Counted from the stretch's first letter, positions 10,251 through 22,579 are shown. The stretch: DNA of 64,000 bases from Gyromitra esculenta (GCA_038503075.1 JBCAML010000011.1:1816464-1880463), one strand, 5' to 3'. The notes: generated from the letters alone by a model not told the origin. Made by a program: numbers and translations.

Positions 10251-12612
10251 TTACGTTGCTTCCTCATCCACACCCTCTACCCCGCTTTTTCACGCCGCCA
10301 CATAAACCCCAACGCCGCCATGAGCAACTCCGCCCCCGCCTCTTGGACTTTCCCGACCTTTGAGAACTTCCAAACTGCCGCCAACGCCGACCTCGCCTCG
10401 CCTACGAGGAATCCGATCCCATTATCAACAACGGTCGACAACCTTACGTATGCAGACCCACAGCAAGAAGCTGTACAAGAACGGAACAACATGACGGCAA
10501 GGTTCAATACCTGCCAGTCCCAACTACAGGCAGCGGAAGTCGCCCGCCTCCACAACGCAGCCCCCACCACCCGCACCATCGCCACCACCCCCTCCTGCTC
10601 ACACTCGCGAGGCCGCTCGGATAAAATGCCCGATCCAGATAAATTCAATGATCTCACGAGAAACTCCCCGGATTCGTCCTACAACTCCGATCAAAGCTCT
10701 CGGTTAACGCCGATCGTTTTTCCAACAAAGAACAATATGGTATTATATGCCATCGCCGCTGAGTGAGCCGCCGAACAAGTCCGCCACTCTGTCCTCCCTG
10801 ATGGAACCACCACCTGGAATAACGCCGCTGAATTGATTACAGCCCTGGAAACCGCCTTCGGAGACCCCGACCCTCCTGAACGGCCCGCCGCGAGCTACAC
10901 CCGCCTTCGACAAGCGAAAGCGAGACTTCTCTCGCCTACTCGCCGACTTTCGCGAATCATGGGACGATTAAACTACGATGAATCAAGAAAGAACGATGCC
11001 TTGGAATTCGGAATGTCAGACGAGCTAAAGGAAGCGTAGAACCGTAGCCGACTTCCCTACCACCTTCACCTCTCTATGCGCCTTCCTCCTCCGCTAGATA
11101 ACCGTATCCGAGCAGCGAGGAGGAGAAGAAAAACAACGCCCGTAACACCATGGGACAGTTCACCGCCCCTGCTGCCGCCTCCGCTGCCTTCACCCCTGCC
11201 ACCTCCTCCTTCGCCCCAAGAGGACTTGCTCCTATGGATCTCTCTTTCGGCCACACATCTACCTCACGCCCTGCCCCCGAACAACGTTATGTTCGATCAA
11301 CGGGAGAAGGAAGTTATCGCCCGAAGAAAAACGTGGAGGCAGACCAATAACCGCTGCCTGTTCTGCGCGAGAAGGACATATCTTTTCCAACTGTCCCTCC
11401 GAATGAGAGGAGCCGCCATCAACGCCCCCGCCGCCTCCTCCTGCCTCCTCTGTTTTTCCACCGCCCCTACCCCCTCATTTTCCTGTTTTCGATGCAGCAG
11501 ACTCAGTTGAGTCTTTAAACTAGTTCAACCAGAGCCGCCTTGTGACCCTACTCTGGTTTCTTTTCTCCTTTGTCAGCGTTCTCTATTTCTGGGTTTTCAG
11601 TGTCGGATGTGTGTGTGGAGGATAATTTGGATGGGGAACATTTTGTAGTTTCATGTAGCCTTTCCCACCAGAATAAAATTATAAAAACACACGCACTTCG
11701 ACACCTGGAGCCTCGTGCTCGCTTTCATCGACGAAAACTTTGCGCGTCACCATTCCCCTGCCTTTATCTCCCTAAAACCCTCGCCAATTGGAAGTCATTG
11801 ATGGCCGAACAATTGCCTCAGTGAGATATTACAAATCTTTGCCACCTAGGGCTTTCGATCCAACAGCATACCGAAAAAGCCCTTCTTCGTCACTAGGCTA
11901 GCCACTACCCCTAGTACTCGGTATCCCTTGGATGAATCTCCACGACGTTCATTTACAATTTGCGAATAAAAGCATTGAATTCAATTCTGAATTCTGCACC
12001 ACCCACTGTGCCCCCAAGCAACCCGTAGTCTCAACCGCCGCCATTCCCCTCCAGCCAAACTGAATGCTGCCTTTATCGGCGCGGCCAGCTTCCGCATGCT
12101 CGCCAGAAAGAAGGGTATTCAAGTATACTCCATGTCCCTCTACGAAATCAACAGAGTCCTTGATAACAAGACTACCAAAGAAGAGTGGAGGCAACGAATA
12201 CCCGCTGAGTACCACGAATACCTGGATATGTTCGACAAAGCCAAAGCTCAAGGACTCCCCCGACGATCCTATGACCATAAGATCACCCTTCAAGAAGGCA
12301 AGGAACCCCCATTCGGCCCACTCTACGGTATGTCACGAGATGAACTTTTAGTTCTTAAGAAATATATCGAAGACAACTTAGAAAAAGGATTTATCCGTGC
12401 CAGTTCATCTTCTGCCGGCTCCCCAGTCCTTTTCGCCGCAAAACCCGATGGTTCCCTCCGCCTCTGTGTCGATTATCGTGGCCTTAACGCTCTCACGGTT
12501 AAAGACCGATATACCTCCCCCCTGATTAAAGAAACCTTAGATCGCCTTGCAAAAGCTCAGTGGTACTCCAAACTCGACCTCCGCGACGGTTTTCACCAAA
12601 TTCGTATCGCTG
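10251..12612 (+). mobile_element. Ty3/gypsy copy 4: decayed, divergent gag-protease-RT
   Basis: The gag start is visible at ATG 10320 (MSNSAPASWTFPTFENFQ), open to 10766. Fragments in other frames follow (10833-11039, 11150-11350) that align with Gag of the other copies; the zinc knuckle is broken (CLFCARRTY). The frameshift signal is at 11514-11558. Protease pieces begin at 11570 ([16 protein letters not shown]); the DTGA motif region near 11700 is broken. RT is open at 12096-12612 ([37 protein letters not shown]) and stops abruptly at inverted LTR E. This is the most divergent copy in protein and RNA stem sequence, and it is linked to a subfamily 2 LTR. Confidence 0.82.
11514..11558 (+). 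promoter_or_regulatory. -1 ribosomal frameshift signal, copy 4
   Basis: TTTAAAC (11514-11520), TAG, then an 8-bp perfect stem AACCAGAG (11527-11534) with CTCTGGTT (11551-11558) around a 16-nt loop. Two stem pairs differ from copy 1 and both are compensated. The loop keeps GTGACCC. The host element is decayed, so the signal is a fossil here. Confidence 0.78.
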
Positions 12613-13031
12613 TCTCACGGTTGAGTCCCTCGTTAAGCCTTTCAGTATCCCTGAAAGTAAGCAGTGCTACTTAAGCGAGGTAAACAACACGTTCAAGGTA
12701 CGCGACGTTTCTACAGGTTCTACGAGGGGTCTGTCTCAAGGCGAGATAAGTGTGGAGAGGTAGACAGCGACAGCGAGGGTTCTGAGGTAGAACCGAGATA
12801 GTATTCCAATGATTTCAGCAGAAGGTAAACGAGAACGTTGCTTAAGAAAAGAGAGAGAGAAGAAACAACAACAATCGAGATCCTCCGCTTAAATACCCCG
12901 CTTTTCGGTGACACAATCATCAACCTGACAACACCCGAAACGCAGCCGAACTACAATAAGATTATAATAAAAGATCCACAACCCATAACAACCATCGTAC
13001 CAAATCCTAACCCTATCCCTAATCCGTGAAA
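12613..13031 (-). repeat. LTR E (subfamily 1), inverted, without target-site duplication
   Basis: About 419 bp; on the minus strand it runs from TTTCACGGATTAGGG (13031) to CCGTGAGA (12613). The left flank is copy 4 RT and the right flank is copy 5 gag, so the two sides are different element parts. The flanking pentamers (CGCTG and CTTAC) do not match. It looks like the product of recombination or deletion rather than a simple insertion. Confidence 0.82.
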
Positions 13032-14159
13032 CTTACCTTACCGATTTCCAACGCATCACGGGCCAACTCAACTTCGATCGAAAATTCGAAGATGGATGCC
13101 CTAGAGCACGGGATGTCAGAGGAGTTAAAAGAAGCCATGGTATTTGCCACCGCTGTCCCTATTAGGAGAAATGATCACCACCCTCACCCGTCTGACAACC
13201 GCATTCGAGCCCGAAGAGCCGAAAAACGAAAGAATACAAGAGACAATATGGGACAATTCAGCACCCAAGCAATGACCCCCTTTGTCCCCGCCTCATCCTT
13301 TGTGCCAGGAGGCCTTGCTCCAATGGATCTCTCCTTTGGCCGAACCAGTAATCTCTCTCGCCCCCGCAGTGATCAACGATACACGATGATAAATGGAAGA
13401 AGAAAGCTTTCGGAGGAGGAGAAACAGTGGCGTCGCTCCACTGGAAAATGTATGTTCTGCACCGCCCCTGACCACTCCTATGCCAACTGTCCCTCCGCTC
13501 CCAAAAAACCCACCATGAGAGGAGCCCTCACAGCACCCCCCGCCAATAGAACACCCCCGCCTCCGGTCTTCCACCACCACCTCTTACCCCCAGTTCTTTG
13601 CATTAGAATCAGCAGACTCTTCCAACGAGTCTTTAAACTAGTCCAACCAAGGCTGACCAGTGACCCTGCCTTGGTTCCCATTTTTTTACCTTTGTCGGCA
13701 TTTTCTATTTCAGGTTTTTCAGTATCGGATGTGCATATGGAGGATCAATTGAACGGGGAACATTTCGTTATAGCATGTAACATTTCCCATAACAATAAAA
13801 CTATTAAAACCCACGCACTATTGGACACTGGAGCATCAGGATTTGCCTTCATCGATAAAGACTTTGCGAGTCACCACTCCCTACCTCTCCTACCCTTAAA
13901 AATCATACAACTTGAAGTGATCGATGGTCGCCGCAGTTTCATCGGGAGACATCACCCATATCGCCAACATCAACCTCTCCATTCAAGAACACCAGGAGCA
14001 GGCCCTCTGCTTTGTCACCCAGCTAGGACATTACCCTCTCGTTCTTGAATCCCATGGATGAACCATCACGACGTTCAACTCCACTTCGCCAAAAACGCAT
14101 TGAGTTTAATTCTAAACTCTGCAGAACTCATTGTGCACCATGTTTCTCCCCGGTATCCA
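13032..14159 (+). mobile_element. Ty3/gypsy copy 5, left part: gag and protease
   Basis: Gag begins mid-frame (TDFQRIT) and runs through MDALEHGMSEELKEAM and the CCHC knuckle CMFCTAPDHSYANC. An indel near 13560, in a C-rich stretch, puts late gag into the pol frame, so 13026-14048 reads as one ORF through FKLVQP. The protease has [11 protein letters not shown]. Another break lies near 13930. The sequence stops at the CGGTATCCA position (14151-14159), where solo LTR D is inserted. It resumes at 14566, so this and the following pol fragment are one element. Confidence 0.85.
13632..13676 (+). promoter_or_regulatory. -1 ribosomal frameshift signal, copy 5
   Basis: TTTAAAC (13632-13638), TAG, a 6-nt spacer, and stem AACCAAGGC (13645-13653) with GCCTTGGTT (13668-13676). 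Heptamer, stem and 14-nt loop are identical to copy 1. Confidence 0.8.
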
Positions 14160-14565
14160 TTTCATGGATGGATGTTTTCTTTGGTTAGTTGGGTACATGG
14201 ATATGAGGTTGTTACGTTGTGTTGTCGTTCTTTACGTTTCTCGGCTTGTTGCAGAATGAGTCAAGTCTTTGTCATCAGGCGAGTTGGATTATGGTATATA
14301 AGCGAAGGGTTTTCCTCTGGTTGTACTTTTTCTTCTTCTTTCCTTAAGCAACGTCTTCTATAGCAAACTCTTGTATTTCACAATACAACCCCTGGTTATA
14401 CCTCATAACCTATCGCTGTCGCCGCCTCAAGTCCTCTATACTTGAGACACTTCGTAGAGCCTGTGGAACATCGTGTATACTCGTCGCCTAGTTCTTCCTT
14501 CAAGTAGCACTGCTCATCTCGGGGGATACCCGAGAGCTTGAAGATAAAAACCTCGCTTCTTGAGA
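14160..14565 (+). repeat. Solo LTR D (subfamily 2) with 5-bp TSD
   Basis: A 406-bp LTR, TTTCATGGATGG to TTCTTGAGA, with a TATATAAGCG box near 14298. It is flanked by the perfect direct repeat ATCCA (14155-14159 and 14566-14570). It splits copy 5 between the protease and RT regions. The TSD confirms both LTR ends and shows that the rest of the inserted element was removed by LTR-LTR recombination. Confidence 0.88.
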
Positions 14566-17500
14566 ATCCACCTCACCCATTCCGACACCTCCCGACTAAA
14601 TATGTCATTTATTGGTGCAGCTAGTTTCAGAACCCTCACCAGGAAACGGACATCCCAAGCTTACGCTATGTCCCTCTATGAAATTAATAAAATCATAGAC
14701 AAAACGACAACCAAAGAAGAATGGAAGTCCAGAATTCCAGAAAGATACCATGACTTCCTCGATATGTTTGATAAAAGTAAAGCTCAAGGACTCCCCCCAC
14801 GCCGCTCGTATGATCACAAGATACAACTAATAGAGGGAAAGGATGCTCCCTTCGGACCCCTTTACGGAATGTCCCGGGAAGAACTAATCGTTCTGAAGAA
14901 GTATATCGAAGATAACCTCGAGAAGGGATTTATTCGTGCTAGTTCCTCTCCCGCTGGATCCCCTGTCCTTTTTGTCAAAAAGGCCGACGGATCCCTACGA
15001 CTTTGTGTGGATTACCGGGGCCTTAATGCTATTACTATTAAGGACCGCTATACTTCCCCTCTCATCCGTGAAACCCTAGACCGACTTGCAAAGGCACAAT
15101 GGTATACTAAACTAGACCTTCGGGATGGATACCATCAAGTGCGCATTGCAGAAGGGGATGAATGGAAAACCGCTTTTCGCACGCGCTATGGCCTTTATGA
15201 GTACCAAGTTATGCCATTCGGTTTAACTAACGCCCCCGGAACTTTCCAACGATTCGTGAATGACTGTCTCACCGAATACCTAGACATTTTTTGTACGGCA
15301 TACCTAGATGATATTCTCATCTACAGTGATACCTTCGCCGAACACCAAACCCACGTACGGAAAGTCCTGCAGACACTCAAGAACAATAAGATCCTTCTCA
15401 AACCAGAGAAATGTGAGTTCGAGGTACAAACAACCAAATACCTAGGCCTAATACTCACGCCCGACGGCATTAAGATGGACGAAGAGAAACTCAAAGCTGT
15501 CAAGGAATGGGGAACGCCGAAAAGTGTAAAAGATGTTCAAGCATTCTTAGGTTTTGCCAATTTTTATCGTCGATTCATCCTAGGATTCTCCAAACTGGCT
15601 GCCTCCCTCACCGCCCTTACCAAGAAAGGCATCGCCTTTGAATGGTTTGTTGAAGCTGATATAGCTTTCGAAAACCTCAAATATGCCTTTACCACTGCCC
15701 GGATTCTCATCCACTTCGATCCTGGTAAAAAAATTATCGTGGAAACAGATGCCTCAGATTTTGTGTCCGGAGGAGTCCTATCCCAGTACGATGATAACGG
15801 TATCCTGCACCCAGTGGCTTTCTTCTCAAAGAAACATTCCCCTGCGGAATGCAACTACGAGATTTATGATAAGGAACTATTGGCCATCATCCGTGTCATT
15901 GAAGAATGGCGCCCCGAGCTGGAGGGATCAAAGCACCCGATTGATGTGATTAGCGACCATAAAAACCTCCAGTATTTCATGAGCACTAAGCAACTCAATC
16001 GACGCTGCTAGATGGGCTGAGCATCTATCGCGTTTCGATTTTGTGATCACGTATCGACCAGGAAGTCGAGGAAACCCGACGCTCTTACTGGAAGATCGGG
16101 AGATCTCCCCAAGGAAGGGGATGAAAGACTGGCACACCAGAGCCAAGTGGTGTTAAAAAGGAAAATGTTGATCCTAAGTTTGTTATCGGCTTCTTTGTCA
16201 AATGAAGCCGCCGAACTGACGCACCCTAGAAAAACTCTTTCTGGAAGGATATATCGCTGATAAATTCCCGAAAAATACTTCTAGCCTTAAAGAACAAAGA
16301 ACAACAGTCCAAGGAAATAACCCTTAGCGAGTGTACGGATGAAAACGATAAACTCTATTACCGAGAAACCTCATGTGCCAGACTTTGACCCCCTTCGCCT
16401 GAACTCATTAAAAGACATCACGATACCCCCGCGGCAGGGCACCCAGGACGAGACAAAACCTTCGAGCTTATGAGTAGAAGATTTTACTGGCCAAAAATGA
16501 GAGAATCGATTGGCCGTTATGTACGCAACTGCCATGTCTGTCAAAAGGCTAAACCGGTTACCCAACGAACACAAGGTGTTCTCCGTCCTTTACCCATCCC
16601 TAATCGCCCATGGCAGGAAGTTTCTATGGATTTCGTCACAGGCCTCCCAGAATCCGATGGCTATGATGCAATCATGGTAGTAGTAGATCGTTTGTCAAAA
16701 ATGCGCCACCTGATACCTTGTAACACTACGGTTAATTCCAGGGAAGTGGCTAATCTATATCTCCACCATGTCTGGAAACTCCACGGATTGCCGACATACG
16801 TTACATCTGATCGAGGTACCCAATTCACGGCCCACTTCTGGAAGGAGCTTTGTCAACGCTTAGGAATTCAATCTCGAATGTCCACTGCATTTCATCCTGA
16901 AACCGATGGACAGACAGAACGGCTTAACACCGTTATGGAGCAATACCTGCGCTCCTATGTGTCCTATCAACAGGAAGACTGGAGCGAGTGGCTACCAATG
17001 GCTGAATTCTCTGCTAATAATCAAGAGTCAGCCAGTACTAAAGCCTCTCCTTTCTTTGCGAATTACGGCTATCACCCACGCTTCGATACGTCCATAGTTC
17101 CTGTGAAAACTTCTGCCCAAAGCCTCGATGCGGCCTCTTTTGCTCAGACCATGCAGGACTTATACGACCACCTACGAACGCAAATAAGGACGGCACAGGA
17201 CATCCAGGAAACCGCTACCAACAAGCATCGTACGCCAGCCCCGTCCTACCAAGTCGACGACCGAGTCTTCGTTTCGATGAAAAACATTAGGACAATACGC
17301 AATGCTCGAAAATTGGACTGGAAGTGGATGGGACCCTATCCTATTAAGAAGATAGTATCCCCTTTTGCCTACGAAATTGATTTTCCCGCTTCGGTTAAAT
17401 ACCATCCTGTCTTCCCCGTGTCTCTGTTGAAACCGGCCGCCGATGACCCTCTTCTGGGACAAGTTATACCCCCTCCATCGCCAGTCATTGTTAATGAACA

Positions 17501-17698
17501 GGAGGAATACTTTATCGAGAAGATCCTTGAACAACGAATACACCGTGAACAACAATACCTTGTCGAGTGGACAGGCTATGCCCATCCCACCTGGGAACCC
17601 GCGGAAGATCTCCTGAAACCGCTGTCCTTGATGTATTTCTCTCCACAAAGACGGCTGTTATTTCTAAGGTTCGCAGGAGCTCACGTTTAAAACGCTAC
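14566..17698 (+). mobile_element. Ty3/gypsy copy 5, right part: RT-RNase H-integrase-chromodomain
   Basis: It continues copy 5 after the solo LTR. RT and RNase H are open at 14560-16011 (YLDD at about 15301; [10 protein letters not shown]). A break at 16005 (NRR then stop) is followed by small indels to about 16460. Integrase and chromodomain are open at 16470-17690: a partial zinc finger (CHVCQKAK), the DDE residues ([25 protein letters not shown]), and a chromodomain with YLVEWTGY and TWEP. The C-terminus is shifted near 17610. This copy has the cleanest integrase in the window. Confidence 0.88.
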
Positions 17699-18098
17699 TT
17701 TCACGGATTAAGGATTGGGTATAAGGTTAGGGTTCGAGTATATGGTTGTTGTGTTTTTGGGTTGTTAGATAATGTTATTGTATTTCGGGTGTTATCGGCT
17801 ATTGGGTTTTGTTGGGTAAAAAGCGGGGTATTTAAGTGAAGGATTTTGTTCGTTCTTTGTACCTTTTTTGTTCTTTTCTTTAAGCAACGTTCTCGTTTCA
17901 CTTCTATTGTATCTGTTATAATTCCACTTCGATTCGCCTTAATCCTCGCTGTCGCTGTGAAACATCGCCGATACTTCGCCGAAGACACTTCGTAGACCTG
18001 TAGACCATACCGCACTCCTCGAACGTATTGGTTTCTCGCTAAGAAGCATCGCTCACCTTCGTGATACTGAAGGGCTTAAAGAGAAGCCATCCGTGAGA
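17699..18098 (+). repeat. LTR F (subfamily 1), 3' LTR of copy 5
   Basis: About 400 bp from TTTCACGGATTAAGG to CATCCGTGAGA, with TATTTAAG at about 17828. It is the right border of the retrotransposon nest. CCTAC (18099-18103) is the predicted target-site duplication on this side. Confidence 0.85.
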
Positions 18099-18102
18099 CC
18101 TA

Positions 18103-19379
18103 CGAGCATGTCAACATATTGAAGGGGCACACAATTCAAATGCTGAAAAGACAGAGACAGTACAAGAGATGGATGATGATGTTATATTAGTATCTGAAAA
18201 ATCTCATGTGAAACAGGTAGACAGATGTACGGTAACATTCAAACCTCATATAAATTTCATGTATTGAATTAATAAGTAAAGCTAATGGATCTAGCTACCA
18301 TTCCTTCCATGATAATTCCAACGAGTCGCAGTCATGTTTCCCCGGCCATTCAATATTTACCAATATCTCGTGTTTCTACCACCGTAGAAGCAGAAGTACG
18401 CGAGCGCAGAGGAAAAGTATCAGCTGTAAAAGGAACCATGTTAAGCAAATTTAGTACCTTAAATGCCCTCAGTACCCAAGAAAAACACGAAGTCAATCTT
18501 GTCGAAATCTCATGCCATTTACTTTTACATCATAAACAAAAGCCACACGCTACACTCTACAGTGCATTTCATTCACTTCATTTAAACCCAGAAGAAGAAA
18601 TCATCAATTGGCAGAAATGGCTTCAAAAGCAAGTTTTTGGCCATCTTGCTTGGTGTATACGCCCTGATCGGAGGGAAACAGAACTCAATCCAAAGTTATC
18701 AATCCACGTAGGAGGCCATACAGGGAAAGGAATTCCACCGGTTGAGTTGTTGCAAGGTTCCAGGTTGATTAACGATTTCCTCAAAATCACTAAATCCACT
18801 AGTACCACTCCGATCTCGTCAAGTAAAGGGAAACAAAAACTTGTAACTCCAATGGTTGCAATTACAGCTTATGTTCGTGACAAAGATGATGATTCTTCAG
18901 AGGATGAGCGCCAGATTCAAGTTAAGAAGGAAAACTCTTTAGAAATAGCACATTTACCGAAAAATATGCCTATTCCCGCAACATCTATTATCCCTTTACT
19001 ACCACCAATAATCAGTCAACCTTCTCGCAAACGATCCACAGAAGAAATGTTACCTACTCAATGATCTACCACATCAACCCGCATTCTCAAAAAAACTCGA
19101 AGTGTTGGTACTTTAATAGATGCATTTTTGGCATCTGAGCCCGGGAAACTAATTAAATTAGAACCCGATATTAAGTTGGAAACGGATTTAGCCACGAAAT
19201 TCTTTCCTCGAACTCGAGCACAGGCCAGGTTAGCTGAACATGATCAAGTTGCAAAAGCTACGCTAGCAACTGCTTCAAGCAATGTCACTACCTGCAAAGG
19301 AGACGGGGCCAGAGAGGAGGAAATAGATGTTGGTACAACGGAGTCGGACTTGACAACAGACTCAGATTCTGATACTTAG
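18103..19379 (+). pseudogene. Unrecognised protein with one in-frame stop; 5' end cut by LTR F
   Basis: I do not recognise this family. An open frame runs 18285-19061 (259 aa, start MDLATIPSM) to TGA at 19062-19064. The same frame continues without another stop to TAG at 19377-19379, so one nonsense codon separates two halves of a roughly 364-residue protein. The N-terminal part has LLLHHKQKPHATLYSAFHSL and a WQKWLQKQVFGHLAWCIRPD segment. The C-terminal part is acidic and Ser-rich, with repeated IKLE sites (LIKLEPDIKLETD) resembling SUMO acceptor consensus. A second open stretch directly beside LTR F (18103-18260, including MDDDVILVSEKSH) may be an upstream exon, or a gene end cut by the retrotransposon. 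An intron removing the TGA is possible. Confidence 0.45.
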
Positions 19380-19688
19380 GCTCTTGTATTGTCGGTCAGC
19401 AGCCTATTTACTATTTTTTTTATTAAATTGATTGATATTCTAACTTATGAAACAGGATCTTGGCAGAGGGGGGAGGCAGTGGGAAGCCTGTGGCTGGGTG
19501 AGGTATACTTATTGTCATGTACGGGGGAAATCATTTTTTTACTGAATTTTCAAATACTGGTACACAGATTTATATTTTCATTCTTCAGTCACCCACTTCT
19601 TATTATTGAGTAGTGAAATCTATTTTATTGTATTGGGTACCTTCTTCAAACCTGGTTAAATTTAATTCTTTTCTGCACTTTCATACAA

Positions 19689-19937
19689 ATGACCCGCCGT
19701 AAACAGGGCCACCCCGCTTACCAACCAACAAATAGGTCTAACTACTCTACAAAACCACGTAAAATTCGCTACTCTCCCCCCGATTCTCAAGTAGAAGTTT
19801 ACACTGCACATGTCAAAAAGGAAATCTCTCGAGAAACCCTCGCCGAGTTTCTCGGCCACCTTACTTCAGGTTGGCAGCACCAGACCGGAGATGGCCGTGG
19901 GAAAACCCTCCAGACCTCCGCTGCTCAACCGAAGTAA
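19689..19937 (+). CDS. Small basic hypothetical protein (82 aa)
   Basis: ATG at 19689 starts MTRRKQGHPAYQ, ending QTSAAQPK with TAA at 19935-19937. The N-terminus is rich in Lys/Arg and Tyr, followed by a short amphipathic stretch (SRETLAEFLGHL). It has no signal peptide or membrane segment and I recognise no family. It lies downstream of the broken ORF and could be another fragment of that locus. Coding status is unproven. Confidence 0.25.
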   Translation: MTRRKQGHPAYQPTNRSNYSTKPRKIRYSPPDSQVEVYTAHVKKEISRETLAEFLGHLTSGWQHQTGDGRGKTLQTSAAQPK

Positions 19938-21872
19938 GGGTACTACAGCTTAGCGTGCCGAGTCTCCGGACTAATGGAAATACGATACGATAATTATAAG
20001 CTGCCTTCGCAGAACATGGAGATATTTGGTAGCATATGCTGCCAGCCTTAGAGGACCTGGGGGAGACGAAAGACCCGAATATTTTGGCTGTCTGGGGAAG
20101 AAAACCTTATATCCTGCATGTGCAGATCTAGAGTATAATCTATGCACGTGCACATGCACATGCATACTGGCTAATCCGGCCATCCTCGAGCGTTCAGTGC
20201 ACATCTCAACGGCATCTCGGGTCTACAAAGCAGAGCCAGGCCTCGGTCTAGCACCGTTGGATCACAGCGATCACTCGGCACGTCGGCGAAGCCAGCATGT
20301 AGAGCACATCGCCGTAGTAAAAAGGCGGGGTTAATCCCTGCAGGCAGCGGGGGAAGGGGGGTGGTTTGGAGCCTTTTACCGTCGCAGTCGTGCGTGGGGC
20401 TAATCGAGGTCTAGGCACTGCCTGCGTGAGCACAGCTTTTTTGTTTTGTTTCTGGGGTACATACTGGACTCCGCTTTGGGTGCTGTATCCCTCGAGGAGA
20501 CACACGCGGGGTATTGGCTATGTACAATCTCGTGCAAACAATGTAGACTAGAGTATATGCCACAAACCTGCATGGTCGCATATACCTGTGACGAGCCTCG
20601 GTACTCGGTTTGGAGCGTTTGGTGTAATTTTTGCTGATTGGCGTTGGTTTACTTTCGGCTTGCTGGGCGTTTCAGGCCAGGATAGCTGCCTGCGGCGGGG
20701 TCTGCCAGCTGCAATGCTTCTAACAGTTGGGCTCAGCGGACTGTTAGTGAGTATGCGGAATTTAACTAATATCACTCATTATCGCTCCCGGGCTACGTGG
20801 TACAGGGTAGATCCAGCGGAGAATGCGAGTCTCGCCTGTTCGTTGTACTGCTCAGCCTAAGGGGTTCGGTGTTCACCCTATTTTTACGACGTTGGTTTTG
20901 AGTTCATCCTTAGCTGTAGTCTGCGATCCCTGAACACCCTTGTTATGCCTCCATTCTGAAACAGATGCCATTAGTAGCTGCTAGGACTAACAGTATTTCC
21001 TAGGAACCTCTAGAACCTCGAGCACAGCGACTCAGACTAAAAGATGGACTAAAGTGGGTTAAGGCTGGAAGAAGAGATAATCACCTAGAAAATACCAATG
21101 TGAGATTGGTAGAAGAAACCGAGCGAGGAAAGGGTTATCAGATGAAGAAACAGCCGTGGTATATGCACAAGTGCAAAACTCAGGTACAGGGGGAAAGGTT
21201 GTGCTACTGCCCCACACACAAGCCCCGAGGCACGGATACGAATTCGAAGCCATGGAGCACAAAAAAAGAGAACGGAAGAGTAATAATGAACTGGAGCTCG
21301 ACTAGATGACTTCCGTGAATAGCTGAAAACATCGACGCTTCCATTGGCTGATGCTCTTCGCCTAGTCAACTCTGATTAGTATCTTCAAGTCCCTGTTTAT
21401 GATGATATCTGGACCTTTCTGAAACTTCGGATACTAGTACGACATCTCAAACAGATTTGAGGTCTATTCATTGCCCACGATCACGAACAAGCCCTCACTC
21501 GAAAAAGCAATACTTCCAAGATTTAGCTCCCCCACAGATATCTGCAGATTCTTCAGAAAAACGCTAATGCTGTATATATCGACCTCGGCACTCCAGAGCA
21601 CGGCCCACGATCCGAAACGCCGGCCAGAAAACAAATGCCATTCATTACTCGAATGCCATTACCAGGTGAACAGAATATAAAGCACGCACTATTTCCTTCT
21701 CCTCTGGCTTTCTTCCAAGCAACTACTCCAGCCAGTCGAAGCCAGTCAAGTCCGGACTTTGATCTGCCCACGGCGTCTCTCGAGCACCTCGAGATAACTT
21801 GCCTCTACTCCACCCAATCCACAGCAGTGTACATCCATCTCTGCAAACCACCTCCCGCTCAGATCCTCCACG
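19938..21872. other. Intergenic, no gene recognised
   Basis: Open stretches are short and look random on both strands. There is a small purine/pyrimidine alternating patch (GTGCACATGCACATGCAT, about 20148-20164). The 3' end is the cutinase promoter. Confidence 0.5.
21676..21682 (+). promoter_or_regulatory. TATA-like box upstream of cutinase
   Basis: TATAAAG lies about 195 bp before the cutinase ATG and is the only good TATA match in that interval. Assignment is by position only. Confidence 0.35.
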
Positions 21873-22579
21873 ATGCTCTCTCCCTCTAGTCTCCTCCAGT
21901 TAGCCATTTTAGCACTCAGCTTCAGCGCTGCCTCCGCCGCCCCCGTCGACCGCCGGCAAGCACTCGGAATTACCCAAAACGACGTCGTCAACGGCGTCTG
22001 CGCGGAAGTTACCGTTATTTTCGCCCGAGGCACGACCGAGGCCGGAAACGTCGGCACTCTCGCGGGCCCCCCCTTCTTCGCGGCACTAGAGAGCGACCTC
22101 TCTGCGTCACGGGTGGCGCTGCAGGGCGTCGATTACCCCGCTGACATTGCTGGATTCCTAGCGGGTGGCAGCACGGCTGGCGCAGCGACCATGGCCGGGC
22201 TCGTCAGGTCCGCGCGCAGCATGTGTCCTACCACCAAGATTGTGCTCTCTGGCTACAGGTATCTACCACCACCACCACCACCCGGTCAGTGGGGTTGGTT
22301 TTTTGCTGACGAAATTTTTTATACAGCCAAGGAGCGCAGGTTACGCACCTTGCGGCCAAACAGCTCTCTGTCGCCGAAGCTGCGTCGGTCGCTGCCATCG
22401 TGCTCTTCGGTGATCCGGATAACGGCGACGCGTTCCCGGGGACTCTAAATAGAAATGTCAAGACCTTTTGTAACGCTGGCGACTTGATCTGTGCGGGACA
22501 GGCTATCGTTTTGGCGCCGCATCTGACTTATTCGCTGGATGCTGGGGAGGCGGCGGAATTTGTGGTTGGTAGTCTCTAG
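21873..22579 (+). CDS. Secreted cutinase (CE5), 2 exons, 212 aa
   Basis: Predicted serine esterase that cleaves the cutin polyester of plant cuticle outside the cell. Exons are 21873-22258 and 22327-22579. The 68-bp intron (GTATCT...ATACAG, branch CTGAC) splits the catalytic serine codon. Splicing gives GYSQGA with Ser129; Asp181 (CNAGDLIC) and His194 (LAPHLTY) complete the triad. A signal peptide of about 22 residues (LLQLAILALSFSAASA) and a dibasic VDRR site suggest a secreted proenzyme. Cys43, Cys118, Cys177 and Cys184 fit the two disulfides of the family. Length matches ordinary fungal cutinases. It lies near GH43 and GH3 genes, which together suggest a plant-associated or litter-decaying lifestyle. 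Start chosen by signal peptide and family length. Confidence 0.93.
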
